Positions 7,022 to 15,420 are shown, counted from the first letter of the stretch. The stretch is DNA of 16,755 nucleotides from Rhizobium sp. (GCA_003501385.1 DNPN01000235.1:1-16755); one strand, 5' to 3'. Numbers and translations: made by a program. The notes: generated by a model from the sequence alone, not told the origin.

Positions 7022-9568
7022 CTATGATGCATTTGCGAATTTAGGCTGATTTTTGGGTGATATATTATTAAAATAAGGATTTTCGTCTGGAAATTTTGTT
7101 GATGTGCTTTGTTTTTTTCTGTCGCGGCAGACGATGAGTGCTGCTGATGCTATGGCATCAGCATCGATCATAAAATCGATCCACTTGGTGGGGCGGCTAC
7201 TGCCTGACTGCATGAACCAACGAATGTGTTCTGTCGGCATTCCAAGCACGAAAACGTTATGCGCGACACGGCCGTCTTTTCCGATAGGATTGAAGGGGCT
7301 TCTTGTGACGAGAACACCGCCTGTGTCGAAAGAGTCCTGCCCATTGTCCGATACAAACGACTGGAGCATGCCGCGCGCGCGCAGAGCCCGGCTGAGCAAA
7401 GCCTTGTCCTGATTGAGGTTGATGACGGGAATGCGTGCGTCGACGACCCGGTTGACGATCACGCTGGAATTGCTGATTGCGGGTGATGTGATGCTCACCT
7501 CTCCAGCGCTATAATCAATGACAAAGCGCGTATCTGGCCCGGCAATCTCAACAATCCCTGCATTCATCCAGGCAAGAAGTTGTCGGGTGCGTATCACGGG
7601 AGGACCTGCGGCCAGAAAATTGGTTGCAGGTGCGAACCAGCCGAGAAATTCTGTCTTATGGGAATGAGGATCCAGCCCACCGAAATCGACAAGTGTGCGA
7701 ACAACGGACCGCGTGTTGCGAAGCACATCAAGGGCGGCCTTGATGGGGGATTGAAGGTTGCCCCTCAAGGCTTCAGCACATTCGGCCTCCAGTCTCTGTT
7801 TCAGCACGGTGGTGAATTCATCTCGCGACGCGAAGGTGCAACCTGTAAAGGGGTTCGCCAGCTGTTTCAGATCAATGATCTCGGGATCGCGCAGGCCATG
7901 TGTGCGTGCCAGCTCAGCCACGTCTGCACTGCACTCGATCCGCTCGGTCTTGACATGGTTGCGCAGCGTGTCGGCCGCAATGTCATCGCCGCTGTTGCGC
8001 AATCTGACTTCCGCGTGAACGAGTGTTAACTCAGCCTCAATGAGTGGAAGGCAATCACGGTCAAAGTGCAGGCCTCCCCGAGCGCGAAGATCAGCAGCGC
8101 GAGATTGCGTGAAGATTGCGGGGTGATATTCATAATCGAAAGGTTTTTGATTGCGGCCGCGCGGCAGGATCGGCATGCCTGAACGGGAGCCCGCAATAAT
8201 TTTGGGTTCTTTACCACTGGCTTGATAGGTCAGTGTTCCGTTTGTACTTTCTACAAATTTGCCTCCGCGGCCCAGTGTCAGTTCGGCCGCCACATCGAAA
8301 AACGAGAGGCCTAAGCCGATAACACCCGTTGCTTCGCCCGGCTGGATGGAATGAAGTGGCATTTCGGCGGCAGAATCACCTGGATGAAATGTGAAGTTCG
8401 GAATTTTTTCATTTGCCTCAAGCAGCGGCTGCTCCGAGGCTTTCAGCGAGAGGCGTTGATAACCAGTTGCCAACACGCATGTATCGACTGCCAAAATATC
8501 CTGTGCCTTGAAAACCAGCGTCAGTCGCTCATTTTCCTCGATCAGATCGATGACCTCATCGTTGATTTTGACAAGATTGACATGGGGCGGCAGGTTGTCC
8601 TCTACAGTGGCGAGAACATACATCAAATATTGGCCGTATTTCGCCCGAGGCGCATAACCATCGTAGGCGTTAAAATCTCCTGTGGTCAGTTCCAGCCATT
8701 GCGCAAAGGACGGGCCACAGCCAGGGCGCGCCGGACCTGCCGACCAAGGACCTGAAAATGCTGAGATTTCCGGTGCGACGGTGTTCATGATGTAGTTTTC
8801 AGACTGCTGCGGGTGCCAAACCCGCCCCGTGCCCACCAAAGCATCATCAATGAGGAAAATATCCGTTGGCAATTGCTCCTCATCGTCGATGAGGCGTGCA
8901 GCCAGGCGTTCAAGAACCGACATGCCACGTGGTCCACTGCCAATAATGGCGATGGCGTCCCGCTTTTCTGTCTTCTGGGCATCCCCGCGCGTGACTTGCT
9001 GTTGTGGATGGCGCTGCTCTGCCAACGTGTCGATCAATTGTATATAGTGCAAATTACGGGTGATTTCGTCTTCATTGAGCACATATTTGCGTTTAAGGCT
9101 CGGCTCTATCGCCAGAGGGAATGAGATATTGCCAATGGAAACCTTCATTGTTTCGAGATCCGTGACCAATTCGGTTTCAGGATTGGCTTCTATCTCTTGC
9201 CAGATCTTCTTGATGGCGTGGGCGCTGACCTTGATCGGCAAAAGATCATTGATCACGGCATTGCGGGTGAATATATCGCCAAAGCTTTCCGCAATAATGA
9301 CTTTGAAGCCGTAGTCTTTTAGAGCCCAAACCGCGTATTCCCGCGAAGAGCCGGTTGCAAATGCCGAGCCCGCGACAAGAACCGTCGCCTTGTTATAGGC
9401 AGGGTTATTCAAAACAAAATCAGGATCTTCGCGCCAATCTCCAAAGAGACCCGTTCCAAACCCCGTTCGTTCTGTGGAGTAGCAGAAACGGGCGGGAATG
9501 ATCTGATCCGTATCGATGTCGCTCCGATGGAGTGGCATGCCTTTGCCAGTGATAAGTGTTCGCGTCAT
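7022..9568 (-). CDS. Fusion protein: LeuD-like isomerase small subunit plus FAD/NAD(P)-binding oxidoreductase
   Basis: This 848-residue protein joins two enzymes. Residues 1 to about 185 are a LeuD/aconitase-swivel domain: DIDTDQIIPARF, GSAFATGSSREYAVWAL (His of the usual SREHA replaced by Tyr) and FTRNAVINDLLPIKV. After a short polar linker, residues about 203-830 form an FAD/NAD(P)-binding protein of the NAD_binding_9 type: AIAIIGSGPRGMSVLERLAA (about 206-225), VLATGY (365-370), and a second Rossmann motif GVIGLGLSFFDVAAEL (415-430). It is related in outline to flavin monooxygenases such as the ornithine hydroxylases. The LeuD part should pair with the LeuC-like protein encoded just upstream, whose stop overlaps this start as ATGA; GGGGA lies 6 bases before the ATG. 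The fusion suggests that the isomerase product is passed to an oxidation. The substrate is unknown. The frame is open throughout, so the fusion is not a misread stop. Confidence 0.85.
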   Translation of the reverse strand: MTRTLITGKGMPLHRSDIDTDQIIPARFCYSTERTGFGTGLFGDWREDPDFVLNNPAYNKATVLVAGSAFATGSSREYAVWALKDYGFKVIIAESFGDIFTRNAVINDLLPIKVSAHAIKKIWQEIEANPETELVTDLETMKVSIGNISFPLAIEPSLKRKYVLNEDEITRNLHYIQLIDTLAEQRHPQQQVTRGDAQKTEKRDAIAIIGSGPRGMSVLERLAARLIDDEEQLPTDIFLIDDALVGTGRVWHPQQSENYIMNTVAPEISAFSGPWSAGPARPGCGPSFAQWLELTTGDFNAYDGYAPRAKYGQYLMYVLATVEDNLPPHVNLVKINDEVIDLIEENERLTLVFKAQDILAVDTCVLATGYQRLSLKASEQPLLEANEKIPNFTFHPGDSAAEMPLHSIQPGEATGVIGLGLSFFDVAAELTLGRGGKFVESTNGTLTYQASGKEPKIIAGSRSGMPILPRGRNQKPFDYEYHPAIFTQSRAADLRARGGLHFDRDCLPLIEAELTLVHAEVRLRNSGDDIAADTLRNHVKTERIECSADVAELARTHGLRDPEIIDLKQLANPFTGCTFASRDEFTTVLKQRLEAECAEALRGNLQSPIKAALDVLRNTRSVVRTLVDFGGLDPHSHKTEFLGWFAPATNFLAAGPPVIRTRQLLAWMNAGIVEIAGPDTRFVIDYSAGEVSITSPAISNSSVIVNRVVDARIPVINLNQDKALLSRALRARGMLQSFVSDNGQDSFDTGGVLVTRSPFNPIGKDGRVAHNVFVLGMPTEHIRWFMQSGSSRPTKWIDFMIDADAIASAALIVCRDRKKQSTSTKFPDENPYFNNISPKNQPKFANAS

Positions 9569-10962
9569 TGTGTTTCCCCGGCGAAAAGTTCCAATGGCCT
9601 TGCTATCCGACCAAACACGGCGCTGGCCGCCACGACGGCTGGAGAGGCCACATGGGTGCGTGCTCCCGGACCCTGCCGACCCTCAAAATTGCGGTTGTTT
9701 GTTGATATGGATCTTTGTCCAGCGCCAAGACGATCTTCATTCAGGCCAACACAAAGCGAACAACCGGCGAAGTGACGAAAATCGGCTCCAGCGTCCATGA
9801 AAATTTTGTCGAGCCCCTCCCGGATAGCTTGGTCGCGCACCCGAGACGAACCAGGCACGATCACGAGGTGCACATTGTCATGGACTTTTCGGTTTTCAAG
9901 AATGTGCGCCGCAATGCGTAGGTCCTCGATGCGGCCATTCGTACAGGAGCCGATAAAGGCCTTCTCAATGGAAATGTCTGAAAGGCTTTGCCCGGATTTG
10001 ACATCCATATACTCGCGCGCGCGAACCGCGATAGCGCTTTCATTCGCGGGGATCTGCTCATCAAAGCCTATGCTTTGGGCGGGATTGGTGCCCCATGTGA
10101 CGCGCTCAAAAACGCTTGTCGCATCAATTTTGACATATTTATCGAAACTCGCGTTGTCATCGCTGACCCATTGGCGCCACTCGGCTTCGGTTTCAGCTGT
10201 CACTGCATCGCCACGCCGTTTAAGCACTTGTTTCAGATAGTTGACCGTTACGTCATCCACGCCGATCATTCCGGCGCTGGCACCTGCCTCCACGGCCATG
10301 TTACACAAAGTCATCCGCGCATCCATGCTCAGGGACGCGATCGCAGACCCCTGAAATTCTATGACATGGCCCGTCGCGCCGACGGTACCGATTTGGCTAA
10401 TCAATGCGAGCGCAACATCCTTGGAGGAGACAGTCTTGTTCAGGGCCCCCTCCACAGTGACCAGCATGGACTTGAACTTTGGCAACGCCACAGCCTGCGT
10501 CGCGAGTACCTGCTCCACCTGGCTGGAGCCAATGCCGATGGCCAGGGCTGCGAAGGCACCGTGGGTTGTGGTGTGAGAATCACAGCACACGAGGGATGAC
10601 CCCGGAAGAACTCGCCCTTCTTCCGGGGCGATCACATGCGTGATGCCCTGTCCGGTCGCGCCGAGCGGTCTGAACGGAATGCTGAATTCCGCGCAGTTTT
10701 TTTCAAGAAGGTTGATCTGTCGCGCTAGCAAAGGGTCTTCATTCAACGACGCGGCGCTTTTTGTCGGGGTGTTGTGATCGACCGTCGCCAATGTGAGATC
10801 AGGTCGGCGAACCGTCAATCCCCTGTTGCGTAAACGGTCAAACGCTTGCGGCGTGTTTATTTCATGCAGGAGATGGAGGTCGATGAACAGCAGATCGTCG
10901 CCTTCTGCAAAGGATGTAATCCGATGACTGTCGCGAATCTTGTCGAGTAAGGTTCTACTCAT
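9565..10962 (-). CDS. LeuC-like isomerase/dehydratase large subunit (aconitase family)
   Basis: This 465-residue protein is a close relative of 3-isopropylmalate dehydratase large subunit, a [4Fe-4S] hydro-lyase that isomerises 2-alkylmalates through a dehydrated intermediate. Family motifs include TVDHNTPT, CCDSHTTTHGAFAALAIGIG, FIGSCTNGRIEDLR (Cys340), FAGCSLCVGLNED (Cys401, Cys404), and STNNRNFEGRQGPGARTHVASP. The three cysteines fit the cluster ligands. I chose ATG 10962, which gives the usual MSRTLLDKI start, overlaps the MFS stop as ATGA and has GGGGGA 9 bases upstream; a longer frame to 11061 only adds residues antisense to nothing known and inside the MFS gene. Its partner is the LeuD domain of the next gene. 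It sits in a biosynthetic operon without leuB, so the substrate is probably not isopropylmalate. In homophenylalanine synthesis an analogous pair acts on benzylmalate. Confidence 0.9.
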   Translation of the reverse strand: MSRTLLDKIRDSHRITSFAEGDDLLFIDLHLLHEINTPQAFDRLRNRGLTVRRPDLTLATVDHNTPTKSAASLNEDPLLARQINLLEKNCAEFSIPFRPLGATGQGITHVIAPEEGRVLPGSSLVCCDSHTTTHGAFAALAIGIGSSQVEQVLATQAVALPKFKSMLVTVEGALNKTVSSKDVALALISQIGTVGATGHVIEFQGSAIASLSMDARMTLCNMAVEAGASAGMIGVDDVTVNYLKQVLKRRGDAVTAETEAEWRQWVSDDNASFDKYVKIDATSVFERVTWGTNPAQSIGFDEQIPANESAIAVRAREYMDVKSGQSLSDISIEKAFIGSCTNGRIEDLRIAAHILENRKVHDNVHLVIVPGSSRVRDQAIREGLDKIFMDAGADFRHFAGCSLCVGLNEDRLGAGQRSISTNNRNFEGRQGPGARTHVASPAVVAASAVFGRIARPLELFAGETQ

Positions 10963-12191
10963 GACGATTTTTCCCCCACGATTGCGGGCTTTGGACCAGG
11001 AGCCAGCAATAGGATGGCAAGCGCACTGGACACGCCAACAAAGAGCCAGACCAAATACCATCCACCAATATTCAGCAGATGCGGTATGACCACAGGCGTC
11101 AGAAATGCAGCGGCAAACACCGTTGTGCCGATCATGCCGAGTGCTGTTCCCGCATGGGCGACGCCAGCCATCACTGCGGCTTCGGTGTATGCAACACCAT
11201 GCCAGGCGTGACCGGCAAGTCCGACGATCAAGATCAGAGCAGCCGCGATGATGATGTTTTGTTCGGCAAAGATACCGAGCAATACAGATGAGACAGCAGC
11301 AACCAACGAAATCAAACGGATGACGCTGCGGCGGTTTTTGTGGAGGTCGCTGTATCGCCCGGTATAAATGCGCAGGAATGCACCACCAACCTGAATGGCA
11401 ATGAGGATGGCAGCTGCCGCCGAGTAAGACATCGAACGGTCTTCATGAAGATAAAGAGTTCCAAAGGTCAGGGTCGCAAACTGTGACACTGTCAGCAGAC
11501 CGCCGACGATTGCGACGCGCCAAACATCAACGCGCATCAGAGGCGTAATGCCCGTGGCGGCGGTGTGGGAGTCTGGATGGACGCGCTCCTTGGCGGGCAA
11601 GCCAAAATAGACAACGACGACCGTCAGATAGAGCAGGGCCGCAAGCATCAGATAAGCGGATGCAAACCCGCCGAAGCTGGCAACGACTGGAACGAGGATG
11701 GAACCGATGGCTCCGCCGACGGGAATGGCGGTTTGGCGGATACTCATCGCCAAACCTCTTTCCCGGTCATTGAACCAGATCATGACCGCGCGACCAGACG
11801 ATGAATTGATGCTGCCGCCGACAACTCCTGCCAGCACAAGCAGGGCAGCGATTGGCAGCATGGCCACGCCATGCGGCCCTTGTGGGCCAAAATACAAGCC
11901 CAGGACCACGAAGACCGATCCCATACCAAACAGGCCAATCATCAAGACAATCTTGTCTCCAAGACGGTCTGTCAAAACACCCCAGACGATTTCCGAAATG
12001 GCAACGCCAAGGCCCATGCAGCCAAGAATGACCCCAAGTTCTTCGGTCGAAAACCCGTATTGTTGGCGCAAAAGCACGCCGGCAACAGGGATGCCGGCAA
12101 ATGCCACAGCGAAACTCGCCTGCGCAAGAACGCCGATGGAGAGAATGAACCAGCGATAGCGGTTCTGTGACTGTTGCTGAGACTGGTCCAT
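10959..12191 (-). CDS. Major facilitator superfamily transporter, probable exporter
   Basis: This 410-residue inner-membrane protein has roughly 12 hydrophobic segments. The loop between the second and third carries the MFS signature GVLTDRLGDK (71-80), and RGLAMSIRQTAIPVGGAIG in the middle resembles motifs of proton-coupled MFS transporters. The N-terminus is short and charged (MDQSQQQSQNRYRW). It lies in the middle of the biosynthetic operon: three bases after the cupin gene, with GGAG 7 bases before the ATG, and overlapping the LeuC-like gene. The context suggests export of the product or uptake of a precursor; direction cannot be read from sequence. Family is certain, substrate is not. 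Confidence 0.88.
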   Translation of the reverse strand: MDQSQQQSQNRYRWFILSIGVLAQASFAVAFAGIPVAGVLLRQQYGFSTEELGVILGCMGLGVAISEIVWGVLTDRLGDKIVLMIGLFGMGSVFVVLGLYFGPQGPHGVAMLPIAALLVLAGVVGGSINSSSGRAVMIWFNDRERGLAMSIRQTAIPVGGAIGSILVPVVASFGGFASAYLMLAALLYLTVVVVYFGLPAKERVHPDSHTAATGITPLMRVDVWRVAIVGGLLTVSQFATLTFGTLYLHEDRSMSYSAAAAILIAIQVGGAFLRIYTGRYSDLHKNRRSVIRLISLVAAVSSVLLGIFAEQNIIIAAALILIVGLAGHAWHGVAYTEAAVMAGVAHAGTALGMIGTTVFAAAFLTPVVIPHLLNIGGWYLVWLFVGVSSALAILLLAPGPKPAIVGEKSS

Positions 12192-12194
12192 AAT

Positions 12195-12581
12195 CTACTC
12201 CATTTTCTCGACTGGTCGTTGCCATACGATAAGGGCCAGGCAGCCGGTATCGGTCGAAGATGCGTGAACACTCCCCGGAGGCAGCAAAACCAGATCATTG
12301 GTACGCACGACGCCATGCGTGGTTTTCATTTCACCGTCCAGAACATAGATCAGCTCATATCCATGATGGCGGTGCGGCGGTGCAGCCCCACCCGGCGCGT
12401 AGCGGATGACGGCGGCGGCACAGCCATCGGCTTCTTCTGCGCGAAAAAGGTAGGCGGCTGAAGAATCTTGACGTCCCTCTGCCTTGATCCGTTCGAAATC
12501 CAACGTGCGAACGTCAAATTGGTCTGATCCGGCGGGGAAAAGCAGGCGCGGCAGCGCAGACTTGAAAAGGTCATTCATCAT
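12195..12581 (-). CDS. Small single-domain cupin protein
   Basis: This 128-residue protein has one cupin barrel. The first motif reads PPHRHHGYELIYVLDGEM, with two or three histidines and a Glu placed as metal ligands; the second reads LLPPGSVHASS, with the last His. It could be an oxygenase, isomerase or a small-molecule sensor. I chose ATG 12581 because GGAGGGG lies directly before it at good spacing; the same frame is open further to 12614 but would overlap the ribosome binding site and the dioxygenase stop. It starts 14 bases after the dioxygenase gene and ends three bases before the MFS gene, so it is part of the same operon. Its reaction cannot be inferred. Confidence 0.8.
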   Translation of the reverse strand: MMNDLFKSALPRLLFPAGSDQFDVRTLDFERIKAEGRQDSSAAYLFRAEEADGCAAAVIRYAPGGAAPPHRHHGYELIYVLDGEMKTTHGVVRTNDLVLLPPGSVHASSTDTGCLALIVWQRPVEKME

Positions 12582-12595
12582 ATTTACCCCTCCTG

Positions 12596-13603
12596 TCAGG
12601 CGTCGAGCGCGCAACCCACAACGCCATCAGCCCAGTATTTGCTGTAGGTGTCACGGGTCGAGGCATCTTTGATGCTGTAAGTCTTCAGCAACCAGCGACG
12701 GGAGGTTTCTTCATTGTCATTCACCTCAATACGTTCCCGATTGTGCAGCCCCTGCTGATTTGCAAAGACGAAAAGGTCTCCGTTGCGAAGGCAATGACGA
12801 ACCTTCGGAGACTTGACGATCGTGTCCTTGAATTCCAGCAGCGCGTCGCGGGCCTCGACGGGCGCTGACGGGATTGGCTTGGTCAAAGTATCCTGGAAAC
12901 GAATGGTCCGATCCGCAAGAATAATGGGATGGGCTTCGGAAAACTGCCAATCTTTGTTGGATTCCCGTGTCAGGTCATCCACGGTTGTGCGGAACCAAGG
13001 CTGGCTCAACACCTGAATTTGCTCATCGCTCAAATGCTTGAGCATATCGCTACCATCCACGAAATTCGTATAGACGAAATCGCTTGGTGGGCAGCGCATC
13101 CCAAGCAATGTAATGAAGTCGGCCCGAACCGGATGACTGGTGCGATCATTATGGTAGATCAGATCACCATCCGTAAACCCCGTCTTCATTCCCCGGAAAC
13201 GATTGATGGAGACAACATCGGTGAAGAAGTCACCGTTATTGCGGGTCTTGTAAGACAAGAGCGGCGTTGCAAGGAGATGCGCAAAGATACCCAAAAAGGT
13301 TTCGCCGACAAATGTTGTTTTCAGGCGGTACTTATCCGCGACGGGATCATCGTGATCCAATGTTGGTATGGATGCATCCACAGGCGCGTTGCTCAGAAGA
13401 TGAGCAAGCTGTCCGTTGCGTCTGTCAAGGCGGATGCTTTCACAAAGATCGCGGAAAAACACCGGGAGACGGTCACTCTTGCCAAGATTTTCAATGAAGC
13501 TCTGAAAAGCGGGGTAATCTGTATAAGGAGAATGGTGGTTGTCGGCAAAGACATCATGGAGAGTTTGGCGCTCAGAATCTAAAAAGACATAAAAAGGCAT
13601 CAT
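12596..13603 (-). CDS. TauD/clavaminate-synthase-like Fe(II)/2-oxoglutarate dioxygenase
   Basis: This 335-residue protein looks like a member of the TauD/TfdA and clavaminate-synthase-like non-haem iron oxygenases. Its likely iron ligands are His151 and Asp153 in IYHNDRTSHP, and His287 in QQGLHNRERIE. The Arg302-Arg303 pair in SRRWLLKTY sits where the family binds the 2-oxoglutarate carboxylate. The family hydroxylates, desaturates or rearranges small molecules in the cytoplasm, often amino acids in natural-product pathways. ATG 13603 overlaps the upstream stop as ATGA, with AGGA about 9 bases before; Met2 at 13600 is an alternative. The N-terminal 130 residues are poorly recognisable to me. 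Family assignment is fairly firm; the substrate is unknown. Confidence 0.78.
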   Translation of the reverse strand: MMPFYVFLDSERQTLHDVFADNHHSPYTDYPAFQSFIENLGKSDRLPVFFRDLCESIRLDRRNGQLAHLLSNAPVDASIPTLDHDDPVADKYRLKTTFVGETFLGIFAHLLATPLLSYKTRNNGDFFTDVVSINRFRGMKTGFTDGDLIYHNDRTSHPVRADFITLLGMRCPPSDFVYTNFVDGSDMLKHLSDEQIQVLSQPWFRTTVDDLTRESNKDWQFSEAHPIILADRTIRFQDTLTKPIPSAPVEARDALLEFKDTIVKSPKVRHCLRNGDLFVFANQQGLHNRERIEVNDNEETSRRWLLKTYSIKDASTRDTYSKYWADGVVGCALDA

Positions 13604-14190
13604 GACAAATTGTCCTGTTGAGTAAATTGCTGTTTTGTTTGAATGTCGGCAAGCCGATTAATAATCGTTAAGGCTGCATCGTGATGAGCCTGATCATGGG
13701 ATGCAACGCAGTCTGACAGGACTCTGACCTGATAGTCCCGGTCGTGCGCTTCCAGAACAGTTGAAAGGATCACAAAATCGGTAGAGACGCCGGCGAGATA
13801 GAGGGTATCAACCCCTTTGGCGCGCAATATCGTTGCGAGAGGGGTGCCTAAAAACGGATTGATCCGATGTTTGGCCAACACTATTTCGCCAGCCATGGGT
13901 GCGACAGAGTCATGAATTTGCGTTCCCCACGTGCCAAGAATAACCTGTTTTCGTTCAGGCACTTGGCGAAACAGCTTTGGGGCTGGATGCCATTCCGGGA
14001 ATCCTTCCGAGTAACCGAATGCAAAATGAACAACAGGCATTTTGCATTGTCTGGCATGGGCGAGAGCGTCGGCGGCATTCTCCAGCACATCACGTTTTTT
14101 AACTTCGCGATAAAAGCCATCGCCTGCAACGCTGCCGTCTGGATGGACAATATCGTTGATGAAATCGAGCATCAGCAATGCACTTGTCAT
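13600..14190 (-). CDS. Isochorismatase-fold hydrolase lacking the usual nucleophile Cys
   Basis: This 196-residue protein belongs to the isochorismatase/cysteine-hydrolase superfamily. Asp9 in LMLDFINDI and Lys107 in LAKHRINPF are the usual Asp and Lys of the triad. In GVSTDFVILSTVLEA the position normally held by the nucleophilic Cys (TDxCVxxT) is Val140. True isochorismatases (EntB, PhzD type) also lack that Cys and act on vinyl ethers, so this protein may do acid-base chemistry and not amide hydrolysis. The start overlaps the synthase stop as ATGA and the stop overlaps the dioxygenase start. ATG 14190 has GGAG 9 bases upstream. Its role in the pathway is unknown; hydrolysis of an N- or O-substituted intermediate is a guess. 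Confidence 0.83.
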   Translation of the reverse strand: MTSALLMLDFINDIVHPDGSVAGDGFYREVKKRDVLENAADALAHARQCKMPVVHFAFGYSEGFPEWHPAPKLFRQVPERKQVILGTWGTQIHDSVAPMAGEIVLAKHRINPFLGTPLATILRAKGVDTLYLAGVSTDFVILSTVLEAHDRDYQVRVLSDCVASHDQAHHDAALTIINRLADIQTKQQFTQQDNLS

Positions 14191-15395
14191 GCTCTCAACT
14201 CCATGCGCTGCGCACGAAAATCTGAGGCAATGAGTTGACTGAGCGTATCGACTTCGCGGTAAACAACGTCTTGCTCACCAATCACATATCGATTGTAGAA
14301 CATATCGACATCTGACTCACACACGGTGTAGCCAAGCTGGGCGATCACATATCTGATGATCGAACGTCCCGAATGCCTGCTCACCAACATCTCGCGAGAA
14401 CGGCCGACGAGGGCGGGCTTTACATACTCGTAGGTATCTGGATCGTTCAGAATGCCCTGCTGATGAATTCCGGCAGCAGTGGCGAACGCATAGCGGCCAA
14501 AAAGAGGGCGCGTGCGAGGCTCATCAAGGTTTATGGCGTCACGCAGCAGGTTAAACGCGGCGTAGAGTTTACCCAGTTTCACGCGAGACTTGAGGCCATA
14601 TTCTTCCTCTTTGCAGGCAAGAATGGCCGCAATCTGCTCCAATGACGCGTTGCCTGCACGCTCGCCAATGCCTCCAAGTGTGGCTTGCACACAATCCGCA
14701 CCCGCCAACAATGCCGCAACCGAGTTCGCGACGGCCAGGCCAAGGTCATCATGACAATGGATGGACAGACGAACGTCAGCGCCGACAACCTGACGCATAT
14801 GCTTGATGAGTGAAGAGATGGCCTCAGGTGTTGCATAGCCTGTTGTATCGGCCAGAATGATTTCTTTTGCGCCCGAAGAGATGGATGTTTTTGCCAATTC
14901 TTCAAGATATTCAAAGGAGGCGCGACTGGCATCTTCCAGGCCGACGGCAAGATTACTCACCCCCAATTCGGTCGCAACTGAAATTGCCTTGCGTACTTCT
15001 TCAACACCTTGTTCGCGGGTTATCCCGCGTTTGCGTTCAAGGTGAAGGTCACTTGATGTTGCGACCAGCATCAGCAAGTGATTGGCTCCAGTTCCGGCAC
15101 AATCGACCGCCCGTTGGATGTCGCTAGCGACGGGACGGCAAAACGTTGCAACACCTGATTGGCTGAGGCGTTTGGCGATGAGCCGTGTCGCCTCAGCATC
15201 CTCTGGTGAGGACGCTGGAAATCCGGTCTCAATATAGTCGACACCAGATTCCTCCAGAGCGTCGGCAATCGCGAGCTTTTGGTCGATACGCATCGCATTG
15301 CCGGGCGCTTGTTCCCCGTCCCTCAGTGTGGTGTCAAGGATGAAGACTTCCCGCGGCGTTGGTAATGTTGCGGGCTCATTATTGATGAACGTCAT
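14187..15395 (-). CDS. 2-isopropylmalate/homocitrate synthase-like acyltransferase (HMGL-like), no regulatory domain
   Basis: This 402-residue enzyme should condense acetyl-CoA with a 2-oxo acid to give a 2-substituted malate. The TIM-barrel motifs are complete: LDTTLRDGEQAPG (20-32) with the metal-binding Asp, YIETGFPASSP, HCHDDLGLAVANS (213-225) with His213 and His215, GGIGERAGNASLE, and AGIHQQGILND. It ends about where LeuA proteins enter the C-terminal leucine-binding domain, so it resembles NifV, homocitrate synthase or benzylmalate synthase (HphA) in length and is probably not feedback-regulated by leucine. It is the first gene of the operon, with AAGGGA about 10 bases before ATG 15395. 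Substrate is not readable; phenylpyruvate is suggested only by the nearby prephenate dehydratase. Confidence 0.88.
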   Translation of the reverse strand: MTFINNEPATLPTPREVFILDTTLRDGEQAPGNAMRIDQKLAIADALEESGVDYIETGFPASSPEDAEATRLIAKRLSQSGVATFCRPVASDIQRAVDCAGTGANHLLMLVATSSDLHLERKRGITREQGVEEVRKAISVATELGVSNLAVGLEDASRASFEYLEELAKTSISSGAKEIILADTTGYATPEAISSLIKHMRQVVGADVRLSIHCHDDLGLAVANSVAALLAGADCVQATLGGIGERAGNASLEQIAAILACKEEEYGLKSRVKLGKLYAAFNLLRDAINLDEPRTRPLFGRYAFATAAGIHQQGILNDPDTYEYVKPALVGRSREMLVSRHSGRSIIRYVIAQLGYTVCESDVDMFYNRYVIGEQDVVYREVDTLSQLIASDFRAQRMELRA

Positions 15396-15420
15396 CCTGT
15401 GGCGATCCCTTGAAATGAAA

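Noticed and set aside
10963..11061. Longer start for the LeuC-like protein
   Set aside because: The added residues do not look like LeuC and lie inside the MFS gene; ATG 10962 has GGGGGA and the ATGA overlap.
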